Below are positions 17,404 through 26,271 of a DNA stretch of 64,000 nucleotides, in pieces (the first letter of the stretch is position 1; every line of letters begins with the position of its first letter). The notes under the pieces were generated by a model that saw only the letters and a list, made by a program, of their open reading frames with translations, made no database searches and was not told where the DNA came from. The DNA is from Peribacillus sp. FSL H8-0477 (GTDB lineage: Bacteria; Bacillota; Bacilli; Bacillales; DSM-1321): contig NZ_JBBODE010000001.1 in assembly GCF_038002765.1 (NCBI RefSeq), positions 310,001-374,000 on the forward strand, read 5' to 3'. Made by a program: the position numbers and the translations under genes.

Positions 17404-19225
17404 CTCGTAACCTCCTAAGCATTTCTACCACCTTTATAGTACTTTTCGGATATCTCACTGCACCTATAAAATCGTTGTGTTCAAGATCCTCCGCATAATC
17501 CCTATTCGTAAATAAGCGATATAATCCCGCTAATAGCTGTTCCACACGTAAATCACTTCCGGATATTCTCGGCAGTATCTTTTGTAAAATACAATGGTCA
17601 AAAGCTAGATCAGCGTCCAATAACTGACTTTCTTCATTGTACGCAAGGTAAAAACAAATCTCATCACGAACACGGTACCCAATGTGTGCATTTGTTAACT
17701 CCAAATATTTATTTATTCTCTCTAATTGGGCAGTAACGTTTTGAACAAGTTTCTGGTTTTGGTGGTAAAGATCCTTCAGGTGTAAATATTTTGCTCGGAA
17801 CGTATTATCATGAACAACTTTAGGCTCCACTTCTTCCAGGTCTTCTAGAAAAGAAAGGTTCGAAAGTTCCACCCTATTAAATTCAATCGTATTTGCACGA
17901 TCCAGTACCTTTTTACTAAAGGGATGTGTAGTCTCGTCCATATTGACCGTACCAATGATGTACAGATTCACAGGTAATCTAATATCACGGTTTGCTACTT
18001 CTTTAGAAAGCAGGATAGACGTGACCATTTTCTTATCTAACCATCTGCGGCTCTCCATTACACTCAGCACGTCGCTGAAATAATGTTCAACTCTAGCAAG
18101 ATTCATTTCATCCAGCAACAAAAAATAAGGCTTATCAGGATTCTGTTCTGCTTTTTCAATTACTTTTGTAAGCAGACCAGCTTTAAACTCACCTTTAATA
18201 TCCACATACCCAAGCAAATCTGAACCATCATTCCAATCTGGACGAATTGGAATAAGTGTGAATTGCCCATTCTCCTCAGTAGCCCCCACACTCTCTGCAA
18301 ACAACTGGACAATCTTTGTCTTTCCTGTTCCAGAAATACCCGAAAGAATAACAAATGGCTTTGTTTTAATTGAGAGAAATAAATTTGTGACTTCCTCTTT
18401 CGAATAATAAAATCCTTTACTTGCTATGTAATGATGGATATGTTCATTAAGACTTTTAGGAGAAACATATTCAGATAGAGATTCCTTTATTTCACTAAAT
18501 GGTCCATTACTTATAATTTCTTTTTCTGTAATACTGGAATTAGCTACCTTGTCTGGATTAACTAAACCGGATGCTCTTTTATAAATCCATTCTAACTCTT
18601 TAATTGTCTGCCCGATTTCCATTGTAGTATTTTCATTATTCACGACTGAATTTTTAGGGATAACCCTTCCGACTCTTATCCAATTTTTATTATCAGTTTT
18701 TAATACATTCATTAAGTCACTTCTCACAACGTTATTATTAATAAACTCTTCTAAAGTAACATAATGTTGAAAATCCTCGTCTTCCTCTTTATTTGTCCAA
18801 ACTTTGTATTCCTTTAAATCTATATGTTGTTCTTCAATCCAATTATCCACCTTATTAACCCAGTTATTAAAAAACTTTCTCTCATCGTTTAAATCATTAT
18901 TTTTATACGCGTGCCACTCCAAATATATTCTTAAACTCTCTTTACTTATCATCGCAGCGATACAAGAAGGAGATTCCATCAATTGTTTGTTTTTTATCCT
19001 TGTCCAAAATCTTTTTGATAAGACACCACTATTTTGCCAATTCTCCGTTTTTTCTCTAGTTAATTCTTCAATACCAGCGTCACTTAAAAACCTCTCAACA
19101 ATACCTTTCCAAGCATTCCAAGCTAATGTATATTCTTCTTTTACTTTCTCTGAACCTTCTTCTTTTACTCTATAGGTGAATGCATCTCTATCAAAAACTT
19201 CAAAAATATATTCCGGTATTTTCAT
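17372..19225 (-). CDS. McrB-like AAA+ NTPase (type IV restriction motor)
   Basis: A 617-residue protein. The N-terminal 250 residues are a presumed DNA- or target-recognition region with no family I can name. The AAA+ domain has Walker A GISGTGKT (296-303), Walker B FLLLDEMN (368-375) and the McrB-type GTVNMDETTHPFSKKVLDRA (425-444). McrB proteins form hexamers that hydrolyse GTP and activate the nuclease subunit. RBS AAGGAG precedes ATG 19225. It is the first gene of a two-gene operon with the DUF2357 nuclease. The N-terminal domain decides the target and is not predictable here. Confidence 0.88.
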   Translation of the reverse strand: MKIPEYIFEVFDRDAFTYRVKEEGSEKVKEEYTLAWNAWKGIVERFLSDAGIEELTREKTENWQNSGVLSKRFWTRIKNKQLMESPSCIAAMISKESLRIYLEWHAYKNNDLNDERKFFNNWVNKVDNWIEEQHIDLKEYKVWTNKEEDEDFQHYVTLEEFINNNVVRSDLMNVLKTDNKNWIRVGRVIPKNSVVNNENTTMEIGQTIKELEWIYKRASGLVNPDKVANSSITEKEIISNGPFSEIKESLSEYVSPKSLNEHIHHYIASKGFYYSKEEVTNLFLSIKTKPFVILSGISGTGKTKIVQLFAESVGATEENGQFTLIPIRPDWNDGSDLLGYVDIKGEFKAGLLTKVIEKAEQNPDKPYFLLLDEMNLARVEHYFSDVLSVMESRRWLDKKMVTSILLSKEVANRDIRLPVNLYIIGTVNMDETTHPFSKKVLDRANTIEFNRVELSNLSFLEDLEEVEPKVVHDNTFRAKYLHLKDLYHQNQKLVQNVTAQLERINKYLELTNAHIGYRVRDEICFYLAYNEESQLLDADLAFDHCILQKILPRISGSDLRVEQLLAGLYRLFTNRDYAEDLEHNDFIGAVRYPKSTIKVVEMLRRLRDDGFTSFWIS

Positions 19226-19585
19226 TTTATCTCCTTATTAAAATAATTTTCCCCTAAATACACTTAATACGAAGAGACTATATCCATTAGCTCCATTTAT
19301 GGATATGTTATATACAGTATTCAAAGAAGAAACAAAATTACTCCCCTTTTGACGTTACATCGTGTTAGATAAATCAAATTTTTTTTAAATCAAAAATGTT
19401 GGATTATTTTAATACATAGAGTCAGGGGAATTATGACTATCAATCATATCTATTAATGAAATATCTACCTACCACTTAATGTATTCATCGCTAAAATCTT
19501 TTCTTAAATATGTATACTTTATGGTCTTACGTCCCTAGTATGTTCTAAACACTAAAATCAATATAGTTAGTACAAATCTGTAATC
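19226..19585. other. Intergenic gap between restriction genes
   Basis: AT-rich 360 bp with many stop codons in all frames. It should contain the promoter of the McrB-like operon and the 3' end of the Sau3AI-type gene; I see no convincing terminator or RNA gene. Confidence 0.5.
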
Positions 19586-21205
19586 TCATTCGAAAAATTC
19601 TTTTATTTGTTGGTACATATAATTCTTGTTTAACCAGAGGGCTTGCTTAACCATATAATTTTCTGTCAATATATCCTTCATATCCTCAGGTCTATTATTC
19701 CAATTTGCAGGTGAGGGTAGCCTATCTGAATTTTTACTCTCAAAATAATCCGACTCTTTAGCTGAAGGTCGAATATGAAGAATTTGAGGGCCACTCACTT
19801 GGCTCGGTAGATTGTTCTCTACTATGTAACCTTTCTTATTGGAGCTACGTTTAAACGTTAACTCGACACCATTAATGAGAGTTTCCTTAATTATTTCCCA
19901 TGTTTTTTTGACTGTGCCCATGAGTTCGTTTTCTGGCATATACCAAAATTTCGCACCCTTAAATATCTCTCCTTCTAGTGTTTCCTCGTAAACGACTAAT
20001 AAGAATTTTGTTGTGGAAAGATAATCATACACTCGAGTATCTTCCCAATCTAGGTTAATAATATCTTTGATGAAGCTAACATCAGATTCTAGTTTAAATC
20101 CTTCAGTTGTAAGTCTTTTTTTGGATATTTTTTTCCTCTGATTAGAAGTTACGGTAACTGTTTTTACAGCAATACCCGCCTTCTTAAACTCATCTGTTTC
20201 TTCTAAATCTCCATTTAGATTAAACATCTTCTGCGCAATTAGCCTTGAACTTGCTTTATCATTCTTTTTTTTGATTCTAACACCAAATTTTTCTGCTAAG
20301 ACCTTTTTATCTATATTATAGAACGGTTTAAACCGATCGAGAATAATTTGTTCAAACGTTTTATGTTTTAACTCGGATAAATCTTTAATGACATGCTCTT
20401 GATTAGCAGTTTGCTTAGGACCACTTTTTTCATGTAATTCAGGATAGTCATTTTGATATGAATCGTAAGTAATTGAACTCTTTAATTCATTCTGTACTAT
20501 TCGCTTCGTAATTTCCTTCATATACGTTGGTCTTAAAGAAAAAGCTCGTCTATGTGCTTTCTTATCACTAAACGGTTGTGTTGTTTGGTTATTTGCAGTT
20601 TTACTACCTTTTGTCACTGCTCCAAGGTATTGTGTCATACCTTCGGAAATGTCCTCAGCCCTCCCCTGAATAATCATATCCATTATAATCTTCCAATCAT
20701 TTTCAATGATTGCCCAATCATCATCTAATAAGTCTTTCAAATTAAAAAGAATAGAATGGGTCATTAAGAAATCTGGATAGGTTGGGTATTCCTTTCCTTC
20801 AAATTGAAAAAAATTAACTGGATTATATTTATACAACATTAGCTCTACAAGATTAGACTTTTTTAAAAAGGAAGAATTCTGAAAATCCCTCTTATATTCT
20901 TCATTAAAATCAAAAATGTTAAGAACTAGCCTTTCTTTGGCACCCCAAGAATTTTCTTTTTTGAAAAATTTAAGCCCAGCACATTTAAGTTCTACACCTA
21001 GATTATTGAAATCAGCCTCAGGTCGACTGTTATTCACTAGGCCGAACCAATCTTTTTCAACTGCATTCCCTAGCCAACCTTTATTTCTTGGGCTAGCATA
21101 CCACTTATCAACATTTTCCTGTGTGACAAGCTCCTTTATCTTTTTACCAACTGCAGCTTCACCACGTTCTTTTATTTCTCGAATTGTTTTATATTCCCTA
21201 TCCAT
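19586..21205 (-). CDS. Sau3AI-type type II restriction endonuclease
   Basis: A 539-residue protein, the length expected for Sau3AI-like enzymes, which combine an N-terminal catalytic and a C-terminal allosteric MutH/Sau3AI-fold domain. The catalytic motif is visible in RPEADFNNLGVELKCAG (D65, E72-x-K74), with E50 a likely further acidic residue. The C-terminal half (about 290-500) carries the degenerate second domain. Sau3AI cuts GATC; this specificity is an inference from the family and from the cytosine methyltransferase next door. It is divergent from the regulator and methyltransferase operon. RBS GGGAG precedes ATG 21205. Confidence 0.88.
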   Translation of the reverse strand: MDREYKTIREIKERGEAAVGKKIKELVTQENVDKWYASPRNKGWLGNAVEKDWFGLVNNSRPEADFNNLGVELKCAGLKFFKKENSWGAKERLVLNIFDFNEEYKRDFQNSSFLKKSNLVELMLYKYNPVNFFQFEGKEYPTYPDFLMTHSILFNLKDLLDDDWAIIENDWKIIMDMIIQGRAEDISEGMTQYLGAVTKGSKTANNQTTQPFSDKKAHRRAFSLRPTYMKEITKRIVQNELKSSITYDSYQNDYPELHEKSGPKQTANQEHVIKDLSELKHKTFEQIILDRFKPFYNIDKKVLAEKFGVRIKKKNDKASSRLIAQKMFNLNGDLEETDEFKKAGIAVKTVTVTSNQRKKISKKRLTTEGFKLESDVSFIKDIINLDWEDTRVYDYLSTTKFLLVVYEETLEGEIFKGAKFWYMPENELMGTVKKTWEIIKETLINGVELTFKRSSNKKGYIVENNLPSQVSGPQILHIRPSAKESDYFESKNSDRLPSPANWNNRPEDMKDILTENYMVKQALWLNKNYMYQQIKEFFE

Positions 21206-21263
21206 CGTTATATCTCCCTAATAGATAATATTAATCATCTTTTTAACTTTATTATAAATTACC

Positions 21264-21317
21264 TTCAACTTTTTGTCTTTATAGGTTATAATAATTCAAT
21301 GATACGATATCCCGTAT
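21264..21317 (+). promoter_or_regulatory. Promoter and putative autoregulatory operator of the R-M regulator
   Basis: TTCAAC (21264-21269) and a perfect TATAAT (21287-21292) are 17 bp apart. Just beyond the predicted start site is an inverted repeat ATACG-6 bp-CGTAT (21302-21306 and 21313-21317). An XRE regulator bound there would block transcription of itself and the methyltransferase. Confidence 0.6.
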
Positions 21318-21336
21318 TTCATAAGGGAGAAAAAAG

Positions 21337-21555
21337 ATGATTAAACTACGCTTGAATGAAATTCTCAAGGAAAGAGAAATGCGCCAAAAGGACTTAGCAA
21401 AAGCTAGTGGGCTTCGTGAAAGTTCTATTAGTGATATGGTTCGAGGCATCCGCTCTACAGTTAACTTAGAACAACTAGAGAAGGTAATGGACTGTTTGGA
21501 AATTACCGATTACAACGTAATCTTTGAGAAAGTTGAGGAAAAAGTAAATGTCTAA
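21337..21555 (+). CDS. XRE-family regulator of the restriction-modification operon
   Basis: A 72-residue Cro/C1-type helix-turn-helix protein: MRQKDLAKASGLRESSISDMVRG is the HTH, and VNLEQLEKVMDCLEI the following helix. Its last codons overlap the methyltransferase start by 8 bp, so translation is coupled. Small regulators in this position usually act like C proteins, timing methyltransferase and endonuclease expression. AAGGGAG lies upstream of ATG 21337. Confidence 0.88.
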   Translation: MIKLRLNEILKEREMRQKDLAKASGLRESSISDMVRGIRSTVNLEQLEKVMDCLEITDYNVIFEKVEEKVNV

Positions 21556-22948
21556 GTATAAAGTATTTTCAATGTTTGATGGGGTTGGAGGCTTCGTAGT
21601 AGGTCTTGATAACGCCAACTCAACACTCAAAGAACCTTTCTTTGAAACAACAAACACTAATCAATTCGAACCATCTCGTAAATCACAAGATGCCTTTGAA
21701 GTGGGAGTCTACAATTATCCTCATATTCAACACAGTAATGATGATATTATGCAAGTCTCAAATAAATATTTCGAGGAAATGAAAGCTCAAGGTGTAAATA
21801 TGATAGTTGGTGGGTTCCCCTGTCAAGACTATTCTGTAGCCCGTTCAAAAAAACATGAATTGGGTATTGAAGGCAAGAAAGGTGTTCTCTTTTGGGAAAT
21901 CATTCGTGCTGTTAACCATATCAAACCTGAATATTTAATTTTAGAAAACGTGGATCGTTTATTAAAATCACCATCCTCACAACGTGGACGAGACTTTGCA
22001 ATTATGCTTGGGGAATTTGCTCAACTTGGTTACTCTGTTGAATGGCGTGTTATTAATGCTGCAGAATATGGGCGCGCTCAACGTCGCCGCCGTGTGTTCT
22101 TTTACGTGTATCGAAATGACACACCATTTGCCTTGGCGATGGATAAAAAATATGGCAAGCCTGAGAAAGAGAAAAATATCATGACCTGTGATGAGGCCAC
22201 TTTTAATAAATACATCTTTAAAGATGGATTATTCGCTCGTCAATTTCCAATTAAACAAGAGGCATATAAGAAACGTCACTACTCAGATACATTGTCTTGT
22301 AAAGACCTCCTCAACGAAGAGTACATCGTAGACATTTCAGACAATTTTACAGGTACTATTTGGAATACTGGTATTATGCGTTACGGTCAATATTTCACGA
22401 TTGATACGGAATCCGTTAAGGAAGCACCAATGACATTGGGTGATGTTGTTCGGGAAGCGAAAGAATATTATGTACGTCAATATGGTGAAGAAGAGTACAA
22501 CCAATATATCGTAAAATATCAGTTGGACGATGACGATCCTAAGCTTAAAAAATTTGAATACTTACGTGGTCCTAAAAAAATTGAGCGAGTAGCTGCTAAC
22601 AATCATAAGTATATCTTTAGTGAAGGCGGGATGAGTCCGTATGATTCTCTCGACTTGCCGGGACGCACGATGCTTACAAGTGAAGGTTCTGTAAACCGCT
22701 CAACACATTTGCTTAAAGTCGATGAAAAATACCGACTGCTCACACCGATTGAAGCTGAATTATTGCAAGATTTCCCACCAGACTGGACAAAATTCAAAAA
22801 AGACAGTCATGGAAATGTCAATGAGGTTTCAGACCGTATGCGTATGTTCTTCATGGGTAATGCCTTAGTTACAGGAATCGTTGAACGTATAGGAATTGAG
22901 TTAGGAGAAATTGTACGTGAGTACAATACAGTAGAAGTAGAAGTTTAA
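21548..22948 (+). CDS. DNA (cytosine-5-)-methyltransferase
   Basis: A 466-residue C5 methyltransferase with motifs in order: I (FSMFDGVGGFVVGL, 7-20), IV with the catalytic Cys (GGFPCQDYS, Cys92), VI (ENV, 133-135), VIII (QRRRRVF, 178-184), and motif IX/X near the end (LTPIEAELLQDFP, MGNALV). The long region between VIII and IX is the target-recognition domain. It should protect the sites cut by the divergent Sau3AI-type enzyme, probably GATC with the cytosine methylated; this is inference. Its start is embedded in the end of the regulator gene. Confidence 0.93.
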   Translation: MSKYKVFSMFDGVGGFVVGLDNANSTLKEPFFETTNTNQFEPSRKSQDAFEVGVYNYPHIQHSNDDIMQVSNKYFEEMKAQGVNMIVGGFPCQDYSVARSKKHELGIEGKKGVLFWEIIRAVNHIKPEYLILENVDRLLKSPSSQRGRDFAIMLGEFAQLGYSVEWRVINAAEYGRAQRRRRVFFYVYRNDTPFALAMDKKYGKPEKEKNIMTCDEATFNKYIFKDGLFARQFPIKQEAYKKRHYSDTLSCKDLLNEEYIVDISDNFTGTIWNTGIMRYGQYFTIDTESVKEAPMTLGDVVREAKEYYVRQYGEEEYNQYIVKYQLDDDDPKLKKFEYLRGPKKIERVAANNHKYIFSEGGMSPYDSLDLPGRTMLTSEGSVNRSTHLLKVDEKYRLLTPIEAELLQDFPPDWTKFKKDSHGNVNEVSDRMRMFFMGNALVTGIVERIGIELGEIVREYNTVEVEV

Positions 22949-23002
22949 GTTATAATGTTTGTTTTTTAAGTAATTAATACCCAAGTACAACAAGCAAAAG
23001 GC

Positions 23003-23025
23003 ATAATAATAATAATAATAATAAT
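23003..23025. repeat. AAT trinucleotide microsatellite
   Basis: Seven or so AAT units directly abut the end of an IS3-like remnant. Length is likely variable between strains. Confidence 0.85.
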
Positions 23026-23026
23026 T

Positions 23027-23195
23027 TGACCCCCATAAGTTAGATAATAACTTTCGGGGGTTTTTTATGGCAATGATGATTTCAGATTTAAAATAGCAGT
23101 CGTCATTGACTACTTGGCTGGAGTTTGAGGATACACCACCCTCGAAAAATACATCATTAATCATTCTATAATGGAAAAATGGTAAAATTTTATAA
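23027..23195 (+). pseudogene. Remnant of an IS3/IS150-type element (left end and start of orfA)
   Basis: TGACCCCC...AAGTTAGATAATAACTT...GGGGG repeats the end-plus-hairpin layout of the intact IS elements at 8096 and 41368. It is followed at once by an orfA-like frame with several defects (DDFRFKIAVVIDYLAGV, stop, GYTTLEKYI). The rest of the element cannot be followed past about 23200. The stretch 23200-23540 shows nothing else I can support. Confidence 0.6.
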
Positions 23196-23540
23196 CTCAT
23201 TAAGAATCACTGGAGCCAAAAAAATCACTAACTATCTATTTGGATGTCGTAAACTAGATGTTACAGAAAGTTAAATCAACCTTTGAAGGAGCAAACTTAA
23301 CAAGCTAACAACCCATAAGTGATTTACAGTTGGTTGAGGGAACTTGACCAAATTCGGGGATAGGGGTTGGTGCCTAAAACAAGGGGCGTTCAAATCCTCA
23401 CGAGTTTCGCAATCGCTTCCCCCTTCTAGTACGCTCACAAGAATAATATTTCCAATATTTTACATACTTTATTATTTATTTCTCTATACTATACCTATTC
23501 CCAATCTCATAGTTAAACTTTATAAAATAATTAATAATTT

Positions 23541-23711
23541 TTATTTAAAGAATGTATATCTTTTTAATATTTCACCGTACTTTCCCTTATCTACTATAGA
23601 ATATGGAGATGCTCGATAACACTGTGAATGTATTAACGTATTTAATACATTCATATAAACCTCATCCTCTTTTTCATAAACCTCTTTACATATAGGACAT
23701 CTAATTTTCAA
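23541..23711 (-). CDS. Small CxxC...HxxC zinc-ribbon-like protein (56 aa)
   Basis: A TTG start at 23711 is preceded by AAAGGAGA 8 bp away. The product begins LKIRCPICKEVY and continues to LIHSQCYRASPYSIVDKGK, ending RYTFFK. Cys5/Cys8 and His38-x-x-Cys41 form a C-x2-C...H-x2-C set typical of a zinc-binding knuckle. It is too short and has too unusual a start to be found by simple ORF calling. Function is unknown; small proteins like this occur in phage-related and accessory regions. Confidence 0.6.
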   Translation of the reverse strand: MKIRCPICKEVYEKEDEVYMNVLNTLIHSQCYRASPYSIVDKGKYGEILKRYTFFK

Positions 23712-23941
23712 ATAAACTATCTCCTTTCAGCTTAATATATTTAGTTTCTATAAAAGTGATGAAATTCCTCTTATGATAATTGAATTATAATTTAACTTAG
23801 AAAAAATGGAGAACGACAGCAAAAACAACTTATGATTTGTGTTTAAAGCGTAAGAAAGGAAAAGCTCTAAAATAACATAATTGGACATAGACAAATAGAC
23901 TTAGGGCTAGTAGACTAGTATATCGAGAGGTTGTGAAAAGA

Positions 23942-24781
23942 ATGAAAAAAATAAATAGTTTACTAACAGTTCTTCTATTCTTATCATTATTTACTGGTCT
24001 ATCAAAAACAGAAGCCGCATCTAATGTGAAGGTACATTTTATCAATGTTGGACAAGGGGATTCTATCCTGATTCAAACTCCAAACGAAAACATTCTAATT
24101 GATGGCGGAGGAAAAGGTAAAGGTGATGAGGTTGTAGCTTATTTAAAGAAACAAAAGATCAAAACGCTGACAGCTGTCGTATCTACTCATCCAGATGCTG
24201 ACCATGTCGGTGGACTCGCTTATGTGATTCAAAATCTTAAAGTAAAATCAGTGTATGCTCCTAAGATTTCACACTCTACACAAGCATACAAAGATTTCCT
24301 AAAGGCCGTAAAAAAGAAAGGCCTAAAAATCAAAACGGCCAAAACAGGTGTAGAAATAACCACGAAAGCAAAGAATACATCATTAAAATTCATAGCACCG
24401 GTTAAAAGTTATGCAAAGTCAGACTTAAACAACTGGAGTGCCGTGCTCCTTCTAAAACATAACAAAAAGACATTCTTGTTTACTGGGGATGCTGAAGTAG
24501 AATCTGAACGAGATATGCTGGCGAAGAAATTAATACCAAGTGTTGACGTTCTGAAAGTCGGCCATCACGGCGCAGCGATGTCATCATCATCTGCATTTAT
24601 TAAGAAAGCTAAACCTAAATATGCGGTAATTAGTGTAGGGAAGAATGGCTATGGACACCCTACATCTACCGTAGTCAAACGCTTAAAATCGATTAAAGCT
24701 GTTACCTATCGCACAGACAAGTACGGAAATATTATCTTTACTTCTACAGGGACGAAAATAACGGTGAAGACGGTGAAGTAA
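23942..24781 (+). CDS. Secreted ComEC/Rec2-like metallo-beta-lactamase-fold hydrolase
   Basis: A 279-residue protein with a signal peptide (MKKINSLLTVLLFLSLFTGL, cut near AASN) and an MBL fold: FINVGQGDSILI, STHPDADHVGG (the H-x-D-x-D-H metal motif), FTGDAE, and VLKVGHHGAAMS with YGHPTS. It resembles the isolated nuclease-like domain of ComEC. I take ATG 23942, 11 bp after GAGAGG; a GTG at 23933 is the alternative. The stop codon touches the start of a DUF3006 gene, a recurrent pairing in Bacillales. Extracellular nucleic-acid hydrolysis is a family-based guess. Confidence 0.87.
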   Translation: MKKINSLLTVLLFLSLFTGLSKTEAASNVKVHFINVGQGDSILIQTPNENILIDGGGKGKGDEVVAYLKKQKIKTLTAVVSTHPDADHVGGLAYVIQNLKVKSVYAPKISHSTQAYKDFLKAVKKKGLKIKTAKTGVEITTKAKNTSLKFIAPVKSYAKSDLNNWSAVLLLKHNKKTFLFTGDAEVESERDMLAKKLIPSVDVLKVGHHGAAMSSSSAFIKKAKPKYAVISVGKNGYGHPTSTVVKRLKSIKAVTYRTDKYGNIIFTSTGTKITVKTVK

Positions 24782-25003
24782 ATGATGATTCAAGGAATTG
24801 TTGATCGCTTTGAAGGAACTATTGCTGTGGTTGAAATAGACGGGAAGGAAATGCAAAACTTTCCGAAAAAATCGTTACCTAAAGGGGTTAAAGTCGGAGA
24901 CATGTTGCTTATCGATGGCAACAATATCACGATTTCTAAAGAAGGAACGGAAAAGTTAAGAAAAGAGATTGAAGATCTCATGGATGAATTATTTGAGGAT
25001 TGA
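24782..25003 (+). CDS. DUF3006 domain protein
   Basis: A 73-residue protein. IQGIVDRFEGTIAVVEIDGKE matches the small beta-barrel DUF3006, followed by an acidic helical tail (RKEIEDLMDELFED). Its ATG follows the stop of the MBL gene with no spacing, so it is translationally coupled. DUF3006 proteins commonly accompany ComEC-like MBL hydrolases; their activity is unknown. Confidence 0.85.
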   Translation: MMIQGIVDRFEGTIAVVEIDGKEMQNFPKKSLPKGVKVGDMLLIDGNNITISKEGTEKLRKEIEDLMDELFED

Positions 25004-25010
25004 TAATTAG

Positions 25011-25040
25011 CTCCTACTCAATTGAGGGGAGTTCTTTTTA
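25011..25040 (+). terminator. Rho-independent terminator
   Basis: CTCC-TA-CTCAATTGAG-GGGAG forms a hairpin with a T-rich tail (TTCTTTTTA), ending the MBL-DUF3006 operon. Confidence 0.65.
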
Positions 25041-25150
25041 TGTATTTGGATTAAGGTTCAATTTTTATTTTTTTAATAGTAAAAAAAGCCTACTTTATAC
25101 CCTATTTATGTTAATATATGTATAATTAGACATATAGAGGGGGAGTAATT

Positions 25151-25468
25151 ATGAAAAAAATAATTTCGTTACTAGCCGCATTCATCCTTATTACTACTGG
25201 AATTGTTACAACAGTAACAACAGTACCAAAACAAGTAGATGCAGCAAGTGGTGTTTATAAAAATTGCACAGCGTTTAACAAGCAGTATAAAAAGGGTGTT
25301 GCAAAGTCTGCTAATACAAAAAATAAAGTGATTAGCAGAAAAACAAAAAAAATAACATATAAAGCAGTGTCAAAGGGTACTAAGGTTTCCTCAAAAATCT
25401 ATAAAAATGCAATGAAATATAATGATGATTTAGATCGTGATAAAGATGGGATTGCATGTGAAAGATAA
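25151..25468 (+). CDS. Secreted Excalibur calcium-binding domain protein
   Basis: A 105-residue exported protein: signal peptide (residues 1-31, ending QVDAA), then the Excalibur domain with YKNCTAFNKQYKKGVAK and the closing DLDRDKDGIACE, whose D-x-D-x-D-G is EF-hand-like. The usual domain is interrupted by about 45 residues of lysine- and serine-rich sequence (KTKKITYKAVSKGTK...). Preceded by AGAGGGGGAG. Function unknown; Excalibur domains are often attached to extracellular nucleases, and here a ComEC-like hydrolase is the upstream neighbour. Confidence 0.85.
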   Translation: MKKIISLLAAFILITTGIVTTVTTVPKQVDAASGVYKNCTAFNKQYKKGVAKSANTKNKVISRKTKKITYKAVSKGTKVSSKIYKNAMKYNDDLDRDKDGIACER

Positions 25469-25504
25469 CCAGATTTAAACCATTATTAGATATGTCAAAA
25501 GTAG

Positions 25505-25537
25505 AAGAACCGAACTACTATGGTTCTTATTTTTTTA
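25505..25537 (+). terminator. Rho-independent terminator
   Basis: AAGAACC and GGTTCTT form a 7-bp stem followed by ATTTTTTTA, downstream of the Excalibur gene. Confidence 0.8.
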
Positions 25538-25648
25538 TTGAGATATACATTAGCAGTCATAAATTACTATATAAGTGTAATCGTCTTCATAACCCCTAAT
25601 TTGCAATAAATAGTATAGTAACTAAGATGATTATCGGCAACCCAACAA

Positions 25649-26115
25649 TTAAGATAGTATAGATATTGCTTTTTTAATCTTCCTTTCGTTTTTGAAGATT
25701 TTCTCAGACATTTTATAAATCATTAACCCAATGAATCCTCCTGCAACATTTAAAATAACATCATCAATATCTGTTGCTCCTACAGTAAAGAAATATTGAA
25801 CAACTTCAATAAATAAGATAACTAAGAAAATGTAAATTAGATTTTTATTGATAGATTTTGTTGTGTTTTTGGAGAATCAAATAGATGCCTGCTGGAATGA
25901 ACATTAAAATGTTTCCCCAAATATTCATATCAATAATTCTTGTCCCACCAATTCCGTTATCAACTATGATAAAATTTTTTATGGAATGAAACGGTATTAA
26001 ATTTACACTTCTGATGCTATCTCTACCTATGAACACTGTATAGGTTAATAATAGTAGGTAAAAAAGTAAAATAGTTAGTACGGGATAGTTAAGATTTTCT
26101 TCATCATGTAATCGA
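25649..26115 (-). pseudogene. VanZ-family protein with frameshifts
   Basis: On the minus strand a VanZ-like protein reads ILLFYLLLLTYTVFIG, RSVNLIPFHSIKNF and DMNIWGNILMFIPAGIYLIL up to about 25845. It then continues in another frame as KNTTKSINKNLIYIFLVILF, IEVVQYFFTVGATDIDDVIL and NVAGGFIGLMIYK. The conserved N-GN-hh-F-P-G and GATDIDDVI-N blocks are all there. The frame change near 25850 and the lack of a clear in-frame start make it a pseudogene, unless the frameshift is a sequencing error. Confidence 0.75.
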
Positions 26116-26271
26116 CCTTTCGTTTTAAAGAATGTTTCAAGTATAAATGAGAAATCTTAAGTAATTGTAAGGATAATTCTTAAGAAATTCTTAAATTTCA
26201 TCTAATCTGTTTTTCTGAGTTTATCCTGAATCTTATTTAATCGCTAACCCGTTAATTTATTTGCATACCTT

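Noticed and set aside
23344..23619. 91-codon plus-strand frame
   Set aside because: Poor start context and AT-biased composition; the opposite strand holds the better supported zinc-knuckle gene.
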